From the NCBI GenBank assembly GCA_022836615.1, contig MU405273.1, positions 124,001 through 188,000 of the forward strand: a stretch of 64,000 bases of DNA. Reading direction: 5' to 3'. Shown here piece after piece: positions 12,116 to 23,656 of the stretch (position 1 is its first letter; every line of letters begins with the position of its first letter). This DNA comes from Annulohypoxylon bovei var. microspora (lineage: Eukaryota > Ascomycota > Sordariomycetes > Xylariales > Hypoxylaceae). Made by a program: the position numbers and the translations under genes. The notes under the pieces were generated by a model. The model was not told the DNA's origin and searched no databases. It worked only from the letters and a program-made list of their open reading frames with translations.

Positions 12116-13370
12116 CTAGGTAACTAGACCCTCTAGACCATCTTGTTTGTCGCAGAATATGTTAATGGCCTGGATGATCTTACCTTCACCTTTGCCGTCC
12201 TGGCTCCGTGTGAAGGCTAAGCGCCAAACACTCTCGTTCTCTACTATGCCACTATAGTCGCCCAGCTCTTCCTCCGTTTTCCCTTTCAAGACACTCCCAA
12301 TTTCCCCTTCCCAAGGATCGGCCGGCGTCTCTGCCAACTTGGTCAATAGGTGAGGGGCGACGGTAATGTGATGAACGCCAGCCAACTTCATGACTTCCTG
12401 GATAGACGTCAAGCTCGCTGGCAATACCTGTGTCTTGCTTCCGATCTTCCCATAGTATCGCTGAGCGGAGCCGCAGAAATCGAATGCCTTATGCTGGTCG
12501 ATATAACTAGATGTGCACACAGATCAGCGCCCGGTTACAAGCTGTTTCGTTTAACACTTGCAAGACATACCCCTCGTCGAAATGCACTCGTAGCTCATTT
12601 ATATATGGTGCAATATAGGTGCAACCGACATAAGCCGCCAGAGAAGCCTGCTCAAGACAGAACATGGTTGTCGCCAACGTGGCGATACCTTGACTCTCTA
12701 GCTCGCGACACGCCTGCATGCCTTCCCAGGTAGACGGCACCTTGATGCAGACTCTTCGAGAATCGTACTCCGGGTCCAGATCCTTAAATATTGCCACGAT
12801 TCCTAGAGGGAGTCGCTGTCAGCAATCTGACAGCCGGAAATTATCGCAAGGATGCTCGTACGTTTCCCGTTCTCGATGGTCTTTTGCTTATCATAGGAAT
12901 ATCTCGGGTTTGTCTGGATATGAGAATATCCCTTCAAATAGGGCACTATTCGGAGAGCTAGCTTGACCATCATTGTCTCTGCCGCGAGCTCGGCTACAGA
13001 CACACCCGAATATGTCGAGCTCTTCGATGATGCAAAATCAATAGCATCTTGTATCAGCTGAGCGTGCACTGGTTTCCCGTCTTCGTCAAGGCGTATCAAT
13101 TCGTGATACGCAATAGCCTTGTACGCTTTTAGTACTTCGCCTCAGGATGGAATAGTTCGATCAGGGAACCCTACCTGGTTCGACGTACAGTCCACGAATG
13201 GACCAAGTTTCTTTGGAACTGCACTAGGTAGTGAGAATCTACTTCTTTTTTCTCATAGCTGGTCCCTAACAGAGGGATATAGTCATACCTTCGACATCGA
13301 ACGTGTCACAGTCTACTGCAGTCTGCGATCGCAGCACATCAAGAAGGGTTTTCTGCGAATTAGATCCCAT
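12116..13370 (-). CDS. Transaldolase-family protein with variant active-site motif (5 exons)
   Basis: Class I aldolase fold; the family moves a three-carbon unit between sugar phosphates in the pentose phosphate pathway. Exons are 13370-13289, 13218-13175, 13117-12862, 12802-12571 and 12506-12116, giving 334 residues, a usual family length. The Schiff-base lysine is in RVCIKVPSTWEG (about Lys148) and an N-terminal aspartate sits in DCDTFDVE (about Asp22). The block equivalent to canonical DATTNPSL reads DCTSNQAI (residues 37-44), so the conserved proline is glutamine. This suggests a paralogue rather than the housekeeping enzyme. The C-terminal part keeps FCGSAQRYYGKIGSKTQV, where many transaldolases use FVGRI. 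The enzyme could act on a different sugar phosphate. The assignment to the family is firm; the precise reaction is not. Confidence 0.88.
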
Positions 13371-14894
13371 TCTACTTAGGTAGGTAGATATATATTCTGA
13401 TATAAACTGAATAGAAAGAATGAGATATGGTTGACGAGATCTTTGAATATGAGAGGGTAAAGTGGTTGATGTCGGACCTGCTAATCGTTTCATACAGCAA
13501 AACGGGACAGTGATCGGAGGGACAGGATGCTCCCCCGCTACATCTCTGACCACTGTACGTCTTCATGCTAGACGACCTCGGTTGATGAACATTGGGATAA
13601 GTTAATACTTGCATATACGGCCAGCGACTTCGGATGAAGTGGGGGAAGCTACTGCGAGGAGAGTATCCCACACTCGCAAATGATATTGGATTACAAGCAA
13701 TACATGCGTAAAAGAAAGATGATATTCTGCGAAGCGTGATCCTGCTTGCCATTTGGACTGGAGCTTCAAGTTATAAGCTTACATAACTTGATCAAGTGAA
13801 GCGTGTTTAAAGGATAGGCGCCTAGTAAGTGTTTAGCCCTTTTCATATCTGGTTTATAATAACCATTTGCCTGAACCGTTTAATAGAGACTCATTATGGA
13901 TACTAGAAGATAAGGTAGGCCGAGAGTAGTCTAGGGCTAAGACTGAAATCAAGCGCTGTTACTATGGAATGTTCACCATAACCAATGGAATGCAACTTGT
14001 TCTCAACACACCCATTATACTAACACTACGGCACGTACTAACATAAGAGTATTAGAAATAATAGCATTCAAACAATCGAGGGTTAGAGAATATCGAACGT
14101 AGAACCACTCATATGAGAGCTATATACCTATCTACCTAATAACTAAGACATTATATCGCTGATGTGAACCTACGTCTACTCATAGGTATGTAAGTTCCTA
14201 CACTAGGTGGGCATGTACCGGTTTAAAGCAACGAGAATACTAAAATATCTATCGACCACACATAAGCGACCTATATTACAAGTCCATTGAATGCTACAGC
14301 TTCTTCTGATAATGGTATTATATGCCCTTACCTATATGGTAGATTAACTTGTGGCGTTAGTTCATGAAAGAGCTGCTAAGAGGTTTCTAGATATCAACAC
14401 TTCCGGAAACGGTCACCAATATTAAAATATGACTACCTATCCACCAGCCTGAAAGGCTTTACACGTTTCTCAACCGAATAGGGTTAAAGCTAGCCTTCAG
14501 GGACTCTTCTTTTGTCTTCGCATCCGGGTGGGAAGCTAACACAATAGTCGAAAAGGACGGAATGGAATGCGTTCATCTGTAGCTTATATCTTTCTCGCCG
14601 CATCGAAGAATAGGAATGCACTTAAGATCTATAAGGTAGCTTAATTGGTTTTTTTATTAGATATCTTAATCGTAAGACCGTCATCTTTGTTCTTTGTGGG
14701 CAACATCTTCACCATTTCCCTTTCCCTCATCACTTGTATTTTGCTACGTTCTATGGTAAGAACTCGTTTCTTAGATGTGACGCATTGTGCCGAATACTCG
14801 ATGCTGTCATAATAATATCCTAGTCGCATCACTTGTGCGGTAAACAGGTTCCTCTTTACACTCTTCGCAGGGCATAATCGCAGCCCTCGTCGCC
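13371..14894. other. Intergenic, 1.5 kb
   Basis: AT-rich, with many short TACCTA-like motifs (about 13378-13390 and 14125-14210). No coding pattern beyond short frames. It contains the promoters of the flanking divergent genes. Confidence 0.5.
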
Positions 14895-17800
14895 ATGAGC
14901 AACACCCAATATCAGCAGAACGGAGTAACAGACCTGACAGAAACTTTCCTTGGGCCATCGCTTCAACAGTCTTTGCCCCAGATAGCTCAGCCGCGGGGGG
15001 ATCTTTTCCAGCGGGCTCCTCGAAGTGAGGACGTTGCTGCTCTAGCACAGAAGCTGCCCTTTGAGCAGCGAGCAAACCCGACCATCCATAAGGATCACCC
15101 ACACTTCATACACATGGAAAAGTACTTTTCGTCTCTGCTTAAAAATACGAGGCTCAGTATTCTAGAAATTCTTGAGAGGACGTTCGAACCTCACGAGATC
15201 TATCTCTTTGAACCGGCAACCGCTCCATCGCCAGTAGTCGACTTGCAGAGGGCCAACATCATTCGTTATAAACGAATTCTAGAGACGCGCTTTCAAGGGC
15301 ACGCCCCTTCACTCGAGCTTAAGCTTGCGTTTCTCTATTTCGGATTACCCGTTGCGCCCATGAAGCCTGGCATTCCCGAAATGGATCTGCCGAAAGATTT
15401 TGACTTCGGGGAGGATAACTTGATCGTGACCAGCGACCCTCTCCAGTTCCTAGATGATTATTCCGAAAGGACACATGGCGATTCTAGTAGACGTGGTAAG
15501 TAACGCTGTTATATACTGCAAAGATTACCTTGTGTTGGTGATCCTATCTAATAGCGAATTATTAGTCACCGATCCCCATTTCCCTCAAATCCATACGACA
15601 CAGGAGTTTCCGTCTATGAGGCTCCGAGGTGGTGCTCTACCCGCCGACATGCAGTGGGAAGCTGAGGATAACCAAAATACGTCTCAACCCCCCAACAGTG
15701 ATGAAATGCGAGTATACGGGTACCAGGGATCAGTTTTAGCCAACCAAAAAAAGCCCCTATACGATAGCTTCGTCGAGGCTGTAGACAAGGTCCTAGGGGT
15801 GACCCACGGAATCAACTATAACATCTGTCTCCAAATCTGGAATGTATCCAATAGTGAAGCGGCGAATGTTGTTGGCCAAGCCACAGGCATGGTTCGTCAT
15901 AACGGCTTGCAATCGCCCGAGACGGATCCCTTGTTTACATTACTCCAACAATGGTTCACCGATAGCAGCTTGGACAATCAATATTGCTGCTTCGTATACT
16001 TTGATAAGGAGTCGTCTCCTAACTTTTATCAGCCGCCTTACGAACTTGAGAGATACATAGTTCGTGTGTGGGATGACGATAACAACAACATGGCATATAT
16101 GAAAGTTCCACCAAATCTTCAACAAACTCACAAGCCGAACCAATTTCACGCCGAATATATGCGTGCCATTCGGATGCTTTTCCCAGAGGCTCCTCACGGC
16201 TATCTTCAATTTGCAACAGGAACTAAACGATTTACGTATGGACTGTTTGACCCTCCACCTAAGGTATGGACTAAGATAATCGGCGAGCAGGCCACGAACG
16301 GTGAACTACCTCTTCTGAGTTTCAATCTGATTCACATACCGGATGACTATGTTGCTGTTTCGGTCCCCGGTTTCCACGCTTACAACACCGACTTTTCGCC
16401 TTCAGAACTGTCATCGGGTAAACAAGTGGGAGTCTTTCACAAGGACGACATCAAGTTAACCGGAACGAATCAGGACCGTCTTGGCCTTGAAAGAATACTC
16501 GCCATGGTTTCCGCATCTAATCGGTCTGCGACGAGTTCCGACGAGTTCGCTGGCGTTGATCTCTGGATTCCAGGAGAGGGATACTTGAACATTCGTGGCA
16601 GTTCTAGCAGGGTGGCACTTGATAACAAAGAGATATCCATACAGTCGCTCCTTGACTGGCGGCGCGTTGTCGGAGGATTCATGGGTCCGAGAGTTCATAA
16701 CCCGAACAAGAGTCTGAGCGTCGTAGCTCGTCCTGTGTTCCATACCTACAGATTCCATGCCGATGACTCGACAGACCGTCAGTTTTCGATGAGAGTGATT
16801 GATGGCGAGGAATCCTTTTCAGAATTCAAAGCAGCCATCCGGTCCAACTTTTTCCCTAAGTTTTCAGATACTAAAAAGGGACCGGTCCTACACCTAACTC
16901 AGACAACTTGGGCAAAGAACAAGGTAGACTTCGTTATTGGATTTGATACGGACGAGGAGGGGTGGAGTTGGATCGTAAGACGAATCACCGAGCCAGACAT
17001 TACGGTGTCTCTTGAGAATTGGTCGAGCGATTGGTGTAAGTGTTAAAGAACCCCTTAAACTTCAATCTGCCTACCCAGATAGCTAATTTTGAGAACGAAA
17101 AGCTGTGGAAGAGAAAACTACTTGGGGACCACGCTATAACTCGACATATATTTCTACAGTCTCGTCGCACACTGAGTCAACGTGGCGACCGGAACCGTTT
17201 GATGATACCATGAACCACATCTTCCGGAAATCCGGTAACAACCGAGACGGCGCAACCAGGGCTCAGAAACTGCGAGAAAGGTTATTTTGGGATATTCCAA
17301 GCGTCTTTACTAACCCAGCTAAACCTGCAATCCCAATCCACGCCGCCCCTGTTGAAACTATCATCAGGACCGGGCGTTATGTACCGGCGTTCACTACCGC
17401 GATGCGAACTCCTGGCGAGATGGCGCGGCTCGAAAGAGAAGTTCACACGCTACGAGGAAACCTGCTCGACAGAATTAAAGAGTGTCCTTATATGGATTGC
17501 GAGAGGTATTTTGCTTTCAAGGACAGCAAGGGTCTTGATCGACACTTGAGAGAAGACCATAATACCCTGAGGTGCTTCCTGTGTGAAACAGAAACCACTC
17601 TCCTCCCGTACTACAACAACGATGCTATCAGACGGCACTACATTAATGTGCATTCCGACGATATCAAAGATACCATGACCGATCCCAAAAGCTCTGGATC
17701 AAATTGTGAAGGAGATCCGTATTGTAATAGATGCGGACGTAATCGGAAATTGTTGAATAACCCAGATGACCAAACGTCCCATGATCAAGATTGTACCCTT

Positions 17801-19846
17801 GGTCCGACCAGCGACGAGACATATTGTATACACTGCGGAAGTAGCAGGGAAGACCCGGATTACAATAATTGTGATTGCGGACAGCAGGCGAAAGATGCTA
17901 GAGACCCTGGGGACTATTGCGATAAGTGCGGTATGAGATATGACCCGAGCTGGAACCGGATTTACCGTGAGCGTCACAACAAAGAATGCCGGCGGCCGGG
18001 CGGCGAATTGAATGACTATTGTCCTAGCTGCGGAATCATCCTCGCTGATAAAAGCCGGAACGATCGATTAAGACACATAATTTCGTGCAAGAGACCTGGA
18101 CCAGACAATGTCGCTGCCCGTTCCGGTCCTGTTGGCTCTAAACCACCTGTTGTTCCTAAACCTACCAATCCCAAACCTGTCGACCCTAAACCTGTCAACC
18201 CTAAACCTACCTTCTCTACCGGAAATGGCAATGATAAAGGAGAACCGTCTAATAACCCACCAGACCCGACAGGCGGAAGAAGTGAGCCGGAGACGCAAGA
18301 TACTGATATGCCCCCAGCTGACTATACCATACAAGATCCGCCACTGGGTTGGAGAGAAGCAGGAGATTCAGACCCAATCCCGCATCGTCGATCGCGTTCA
18401 CCCGTATGGACCTTCCTACTTGAGCAACCGGCGGCGGGGGCCCTTTCGTTCCAACCAGATTCAGATTGGAAATGTTCGCGGTGCTTCAGAGCGGCAGGCT
18501 ATAACCCAGATCAAGCTGAGGTAAGTTCATGCATTACGTAGGAGATATTTTCGGAACATGGGATGTGAGCTAACATGTTACAATTCTAATAGATGCATAT
18601 GAGCGAGGACGGATCTTGCAAAATTCGCCGTGGCCTAGGTACGACAAAAGTCAGTTCGTTGCCCAACCGCAGCGGGTGGATCATTCCGAGTGAGAAGTTC
18701 GACTTTGGTACGGCGTTCTTTAGGTTCGTCGATCGATACCCAGCATATAGGAGCACCATGTTCCCAGTGCGTGAACAAAGTGTTAAGAGGACGTGGGAAA
18801 AGCCCTACGATTTGGGTAACGCAATTGGATCCCTCAGAGACGACCCGAACATACCAGCAAACTACAAGCGGACTCGGGTTCTGGAACTGCCGTGGCCACC
18901 ATATGAGGGTACTGTGATACCATTAAATGTGCCACAGTCTCCCGCACCGACACCTCCTGACATACCAAGTTGGAAACTCGGCGAACTATTGAATGAATCA
19001 TTGGACAAACCACCAAATGAACCATCAGACGAACCATCAGACGAATCATCAGACGAACCACTAGGTGAACCATCAAATGAACAACTGGATGAACTAGTAG
19101 ATGAAATACTAGGCGAACTACCAGATGGACCACCCGTCGAACCATCCGACGAACCGCGTGATCCCGAGGGAGATACGGGCCCAGAAACCACGGAAGACCC
19201 TACTTCGAACGGCGACGACGACCAAAATATTAATCCCGAGAAGGACGGAGAGCCTCCCATCGATGATGCGACACCGGCCGATGACAACAACCCGTTTGTT
19301 CTTCCTCCCGAGTCAGAAGAAGACGAGACCTTTGAAAGTATCGAGGAGACACCGTCTAGTGACACCGATTCTAGTCTCCAGCTCACCCCGGTCGAAACAG
19401 ATGACGCCGGCAAGGAGAATAGCCCGCGGAAGCGCAAGCGGACCGGGGATCGCGACCCGACATTTTCCCAGCTGCCCGCCGCCGACGAAGACGTAGAGGA
19501 GGAGTACTCCGAGGCCGGCGCCGTGCCCGACCCGGTCCAAAACCTAGACCCCGACGCGCCTCGAACGCCCAAGAAGCCCAAGAAGCCCAAGAAAGCCAAG
19601 AAAGCTAAGGCACGTGCCACTGACGAGCCGGGCCGTCCGTACATATCGTTACCTCCCGACTGGGACCAGGTGGCGAAGATCGTCCGAGAATCGGGGCGAG
19701 GCTCGAGGCCGCCTCGGACCACCGACCCGTCGCCCCCAGGTTCGCATAGGAGCGCTTCTCCTGATGGTGGTATTCGACGGTCGACCGTTCCTAGAAGGAG
19801 CGGTCGAGTGAGAAAGAGTAACCGCCGGTATACGTTGCCGGTGTAA
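14895..19846 (+). CDS. Large orphan protein with multiple zinc-binding clusters (4 exons)
   Basis: I do not recognise this gene. Exons are 14895-15495, 15566-17035, 17103-18520 and 18593-19846, giving 1580 residues. The exon 2/3 join uses an AAG acceptor and is the least sure; two adjacent genes are the alternative. The N-terminal 690 residues hold an internal SMRLRGG motif (residues 217-223) and at least two diverged modules of the form F-x(6)-AIR-x-x-FP followed by a W-x-x-I/V-x-x motif (about residues 394 and 618). Residues 818-880 contain C-x4-C..H-x4-H and C-x-x-C..H-x4-H zinc fingers. Then come four short units starting Y-C-x-x-C-G and closing with H-x3-4-C or C-x-C (about 898-1040), and a last C-x-x-C..H..C unit bridging exons 3 and 4 (about 1148-1175). 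The C-terminal 400 residues are acidic, proline-rich, with lysine clusters and a basic end. A nuclear, nucleic-acid or protein-binding role is only an inference. Confidence 0.75.
18981..19155 (+). repeat. Imperfect 12-nt coding tandem repeat
   Basis: Inside exon 4 of the orphan zinc-cluster gene. Units resemble GAACCATCAGAC and encode four-residue acidic/proline repeats of the type [ED]-P-S-[DNE]. Copies are clean near 19017-19060 and degenerate toward both ends, suggesting growth by slippage followed by drift. Confidence 0.8.
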
Positions 19847-20749
19847 AGGGTTACCGATCGAATGTAGCATTTACCGAGGGAGGAGAGGAGAGGGAAAGAG
19901 AATAGATAGAGCAACTTAAATGAAAATATCTAAATCGGTGGTGATGGGTGCTAGGTAAAGAAGGGAGATGGATTAGTGATGTATTCGACCTTTGCAGTTT
20001 GTATTTCCTTTTTTATTTGTGTAGGAAGGGAGGCCACTTGGCCTACTATTCTAGATAGTTGCTTAATTCTTTCGCTCAATTTGTAGTTCGTCCAAGGCGA
20101 CTTGTATATTATGAATCGGGTTCTCTTCACTTGTGACCAAGTTGGCTTTTCCGCGCCTCAAATTACCTACACACATCAGTTAACATTTTTCAATTCCCCT
20201 GAAGTTACTAGTTAGGCTCTTGTTAACTATTCCTGTTTACTAGATACTCGAAGAGAACTCTCACGAGAGTCATCTCTCACATGCTTACCTATCTGGATAC
20301 CTACCTACCTAGGTACTTATGTACCTAGGTAGGTACCTCGGGTATCCAGTTAGATATTCACAAATTAGGGAGGTATACATCTCACTTCAGCACGCACTGG
20401 TTTGATGAGTAGAAGAGCAGCAATAAAGTGCGTCGCGTTTCAATTGATCGTGCCATGCTAACGACGTTGTCAGCGTAAAACAGCGCAAACTGACCAGGCT
20501 AACTCCGGCATCGTGTCAATTGCCCGACTCCGAACTGGTATCATGTTCTGTGAAAATCAAAATAACAGGAAGCCCTTTGCTTTTCCCCTTCTCTTCACAT
20601 TCCTCTTCTCGTCTTGTCTCGGAATAATTGAAAACAAGATGCTCCTTGCTGGTTGCGTAAGGTTATTCATAGCAGATACTTTCTGCTCCCTACCTAACTG
20701 ACCCAAACTTGTATGTACGCCTAGACCATTTTCCTAGTGGTCAGGCAGG
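19847..20749. other. Convergent 3' region
   Basis: About 0.9 kb between the stop codons of two converging genes. A dense TACCTACCTAGGTA palindromic cluster lies at about 20298-20340. No gene supported. Confidence 0.5.
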
Positions 20750-23656
20750 TTACTGTGGTTGCTGAGGACATTGTCGAGCTAGCAGGCGCACGTTGTTAAC
20801 GAGGCCGTCGATTAGGTCCTCGTACCGGTTCGGCTCTCGTCGCATGAGCATGCGGCCATGTTCGATCAACGGGAGGGCCTCCAGCTCAACTTCGAGTTCA
20901 TGCTCCTTCGAGGCGGGCATATGTGGTTGTGGTAATTGACCGCTCGAGGTTGGATGTCCTTGCGTCACCTGGGTTAAGTCGATCTGATAGAAGCCGTGCT
21001 TGTAACTGAGTCGATCCTTGATACGATCGGGCTGTCGTTCCTTGTTTGGGTTCTGGAAGTGCTCGATCTCTTCTGCCGTGCCGTCCCAGTCCCATTCTAT
21101 ATTGATACTTATACGACAGTCCAAAGGCAGATGTGGAAAGTGTATGTTCAGGTCGGCGATTCGTGCCTTCACGATCTTGGCTAATACCTTATCAGGCTTC
21201 TGGGAATCGTATGTGACACGTGCCTTAATAGGCAGGTTTGGTGGCAAAAGACTGGAAATGCAGCCCGGGATTCGTTGGCGTATCTGGGGCGAGAGCTCGT
21301 AAAATCGGTCGACCTCCTTGCGATGTACGTAGTGAACCTGGACACGAGAATTCGCCGTGGGGTTACGAGGGAACGAGGCTTTGACTTGGTCGTTCAAATA
21401 GCCGTTAAGTTCACAATGTTGATGCTATTGACGGGATTGGTCAGTAAACTACCAGTAAACTAACGGCGAGATAATAGGAGTGTTCGACATATTACTTACC
21501 TCGGTCATCGAGCTTCGGAACGCGACCCTACCGCCGTTTAATACACATTCACCGGCTCCTATCTCGGGAAAGTAGATGCGGCTGTTGGTCTGCTTGTCAA
21601 TAATGACACCGAGCTTAGCTTCGATCTCGAATTGCGCGCCTCGGCTTTGGACCTCCTCGAACTGAGGGAACTGCAAGACGTGAATGCCTAAAAAGTCTGC
21701 GACCTCACGTGAGACGATGTTCTTGGGCGTCTCGTTCCCAATGCTGGGCTCCCACGGGAACGGTTGGCCATTAAAGGCTGACGGCTCTCTGGCGATCGTA
21801 GAGTTAGGTTCTTCCGATTTCACGCCAGTGGTAGACCGCGTGGTCTCTGGGGAGGTATGTCGAGATACGTGCTCCGACTTGACATTTCCTGCAGCCTCAT
21901 TTCGGTTATTTCCGTTAACTAATCCAACGGCATTGGCCTGTTGGCGAGCGTGGTGTTTCAAGGCAAAATTGCGACTCTTCGCTATGACTTGGTTGCGGTC
22001 TTTGCCGCTCTGTGCCCAGACAGGAGGTTGGACGTATTTGGCACGTTTTCGTTGCAGAAGTGCAGGCGACCTAGAAACTTGGGCCATTTTTGCTAATGGT
22101 AAGTCATGGTTGCCATTCATCTGAGGTGGTGGAGGAGGTTTTCGGTCATTCTCGAGGTCATCGGGTCCGAGATCGCGTTGCTCCAGTTTTCGCTTTGCCG
22201 GGGTAGTCAAGTGTTGGGGCTCCATAGTAATATTATTAACTGAAGCTGATGTTAGACGTTGGGGCTGAGGCTGAGGCTGAAGTTGAGGTTGAGATTGGGA
22301 TTGGGACTGGGATTGAGATTGAGGTTGAGGTTGAGGTTGGTAAGGATTTGCGTCACTGCTAGTAGACGGAGGACGATGACCGCCGTTGCTGGGCAAACTA
22401 GGTACACGTGTTTTAGGTGAGACACTTATGCTTCTTTCGCGTTCGCTTCGAGACTGTGACCCGCGGTGAGATTCCGCAACAGCGTCGTAAGTACTGTGAC
22501 TGCTAGTACTGGACATCCGCTGAATGGATGCAGGTGGAAGTGGTTTAGGCGACGATTGCGTCGGTTGGGGAGGGTACGCCGTGGAAACTGTAGAAAGACG
22601 TTTTTGGTACGGGCTGGGTGGTTGTTGGTAACTCGCTGCTGGCGATTGACGCAGTGGTGGTCCGGGCAACGGCTGTCCAAGAGGCGTCGGAGGTTGAGAC
22701 GATTGACGTTGATGCTGATGTTGGAATTGTGTTTGTAGTTGGTGTTGAAGTTGAAGTTGCTGTTGCTGTTGTTGGAGTTGGAGTTGTTGTTGTTGTTGTA
22801 CTTGTATTGGGTCTAGAGGAAGTGGATGAGGATGCGTCGTCGCGACGGGACTTCCTTGAACGTAAGGGAGCCCATACGAAGGTTGTTGACTATGTGCAGA
22901 AGTAGGTGTAGGAGTTGACTGAATGGAGTGTGATCTATGATGTAAATATTGCTGACTACCACCCGGAGTCCCAACCGGTGGTGTTTGTGGTAGTGGCTGT
23001 GATTGTTGTTGTTGGGCGTGTGCGTATGATATAGAACCGTGTTGTGGATTACTGTAGCTATCGCGAGAATAAGGTCCAACACCACCTGCACTCGGGCCAA
23101 CACCCGGACCAGCACCCGCACTCGGTGGGCCGTACTGGCGCCCTTGCACGGGGCTTAATGGTGGTTGTTGTGTATGGGGAAATGGATAGCCGCCGCTCGC
23201 GGTACTGACGGACGAAGTAGGCGTGCGTCGATATGGTGATGGTCCTGATATAGAGGCACTTCCTGGAGATCGTAAATCGTGCGATCCCGGGGGTTGAAGA
23301 GGAGGAACAGGGGGTCTGCCTCCGAACGCGTTTGTCGGGGGGTTATACGAGGTCGGTGACGGATACGGACCAGCAGATCCTGGCGCGTGATTTGGGTGGT
23401 TAGGAATAGCGACGACAGAAGGAGGAGGGTATTCGTGAGGATGCGAAACGGGTGATGCGAGAGAAGAATGACTATAGTCTCTAAATGACTGAGGCGATGG
23501 GCCGGCGTGAGCTGGAGTAGTTGGAGTAGCTGAAGTTGATGATGTTAAAATCGAAGTTGCCGACGATGAAGATGGTGGTTGTAAAGGTAGTTGAGGAGGT
23601 TGCTGCTTTTTCGACGCGCCCCCGTCCGGTCCGTTTAACATGGCACGTAGATCCAT
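20750..23656 (-). CDS. cet1: mRNA-capping enzyme beta subunit, RNA 5'-triphosphatase (2 exons)
   Basis: Removes the gamma phosphate from nascent pre-mRNA 5' ends before guanylylation, in the nucleus. Exons are 23656-21500 and 21424-20750 (75-nt intron), giving 943 residues. The metal-dependent tunnel fold of the fungal Cet1/Pct1 family is indicated by two glutamate motifs: FEIEAKLG (EIE at 677-679) and HELEVELEA (alternating glutamates at 895-901). These two strands bind the metal in the family. Between them lie KARVTYDSQ and the DRISYKHGF-like strand DRLSYKHGF. The first 590 or so residues are low-complexity, rich in Pro, Gln and Ser, and much longer than in yeast Cet1. They include long Gln tracts and a QS/QP repeat. 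The start is the MDLRAM codon at 23656; an upstream in-frame GTG is not a credible start. Confidence 0.92.
22262..22340 (-). repeat. Coding Gln-Pro/Gln-Ser hexanucleotide repeat
   Basis: Within the disordered N-terminal part of the RNA triphosphatase gene. Repeating CAGCCT/CAATCC-type units encode alternating Gln-Pro and Gln-Ser. A second Gln-rich tract lies at about 22695-22800. Confidence 0.85.

Noticed and set aside
18862..19914. 350-codon open frame on the minus strand
   Set aside because: It is antisense to exon 4 of the zinc-cluster gene, is almost all Ser/Gly, and arises from the repetitive coding strand.
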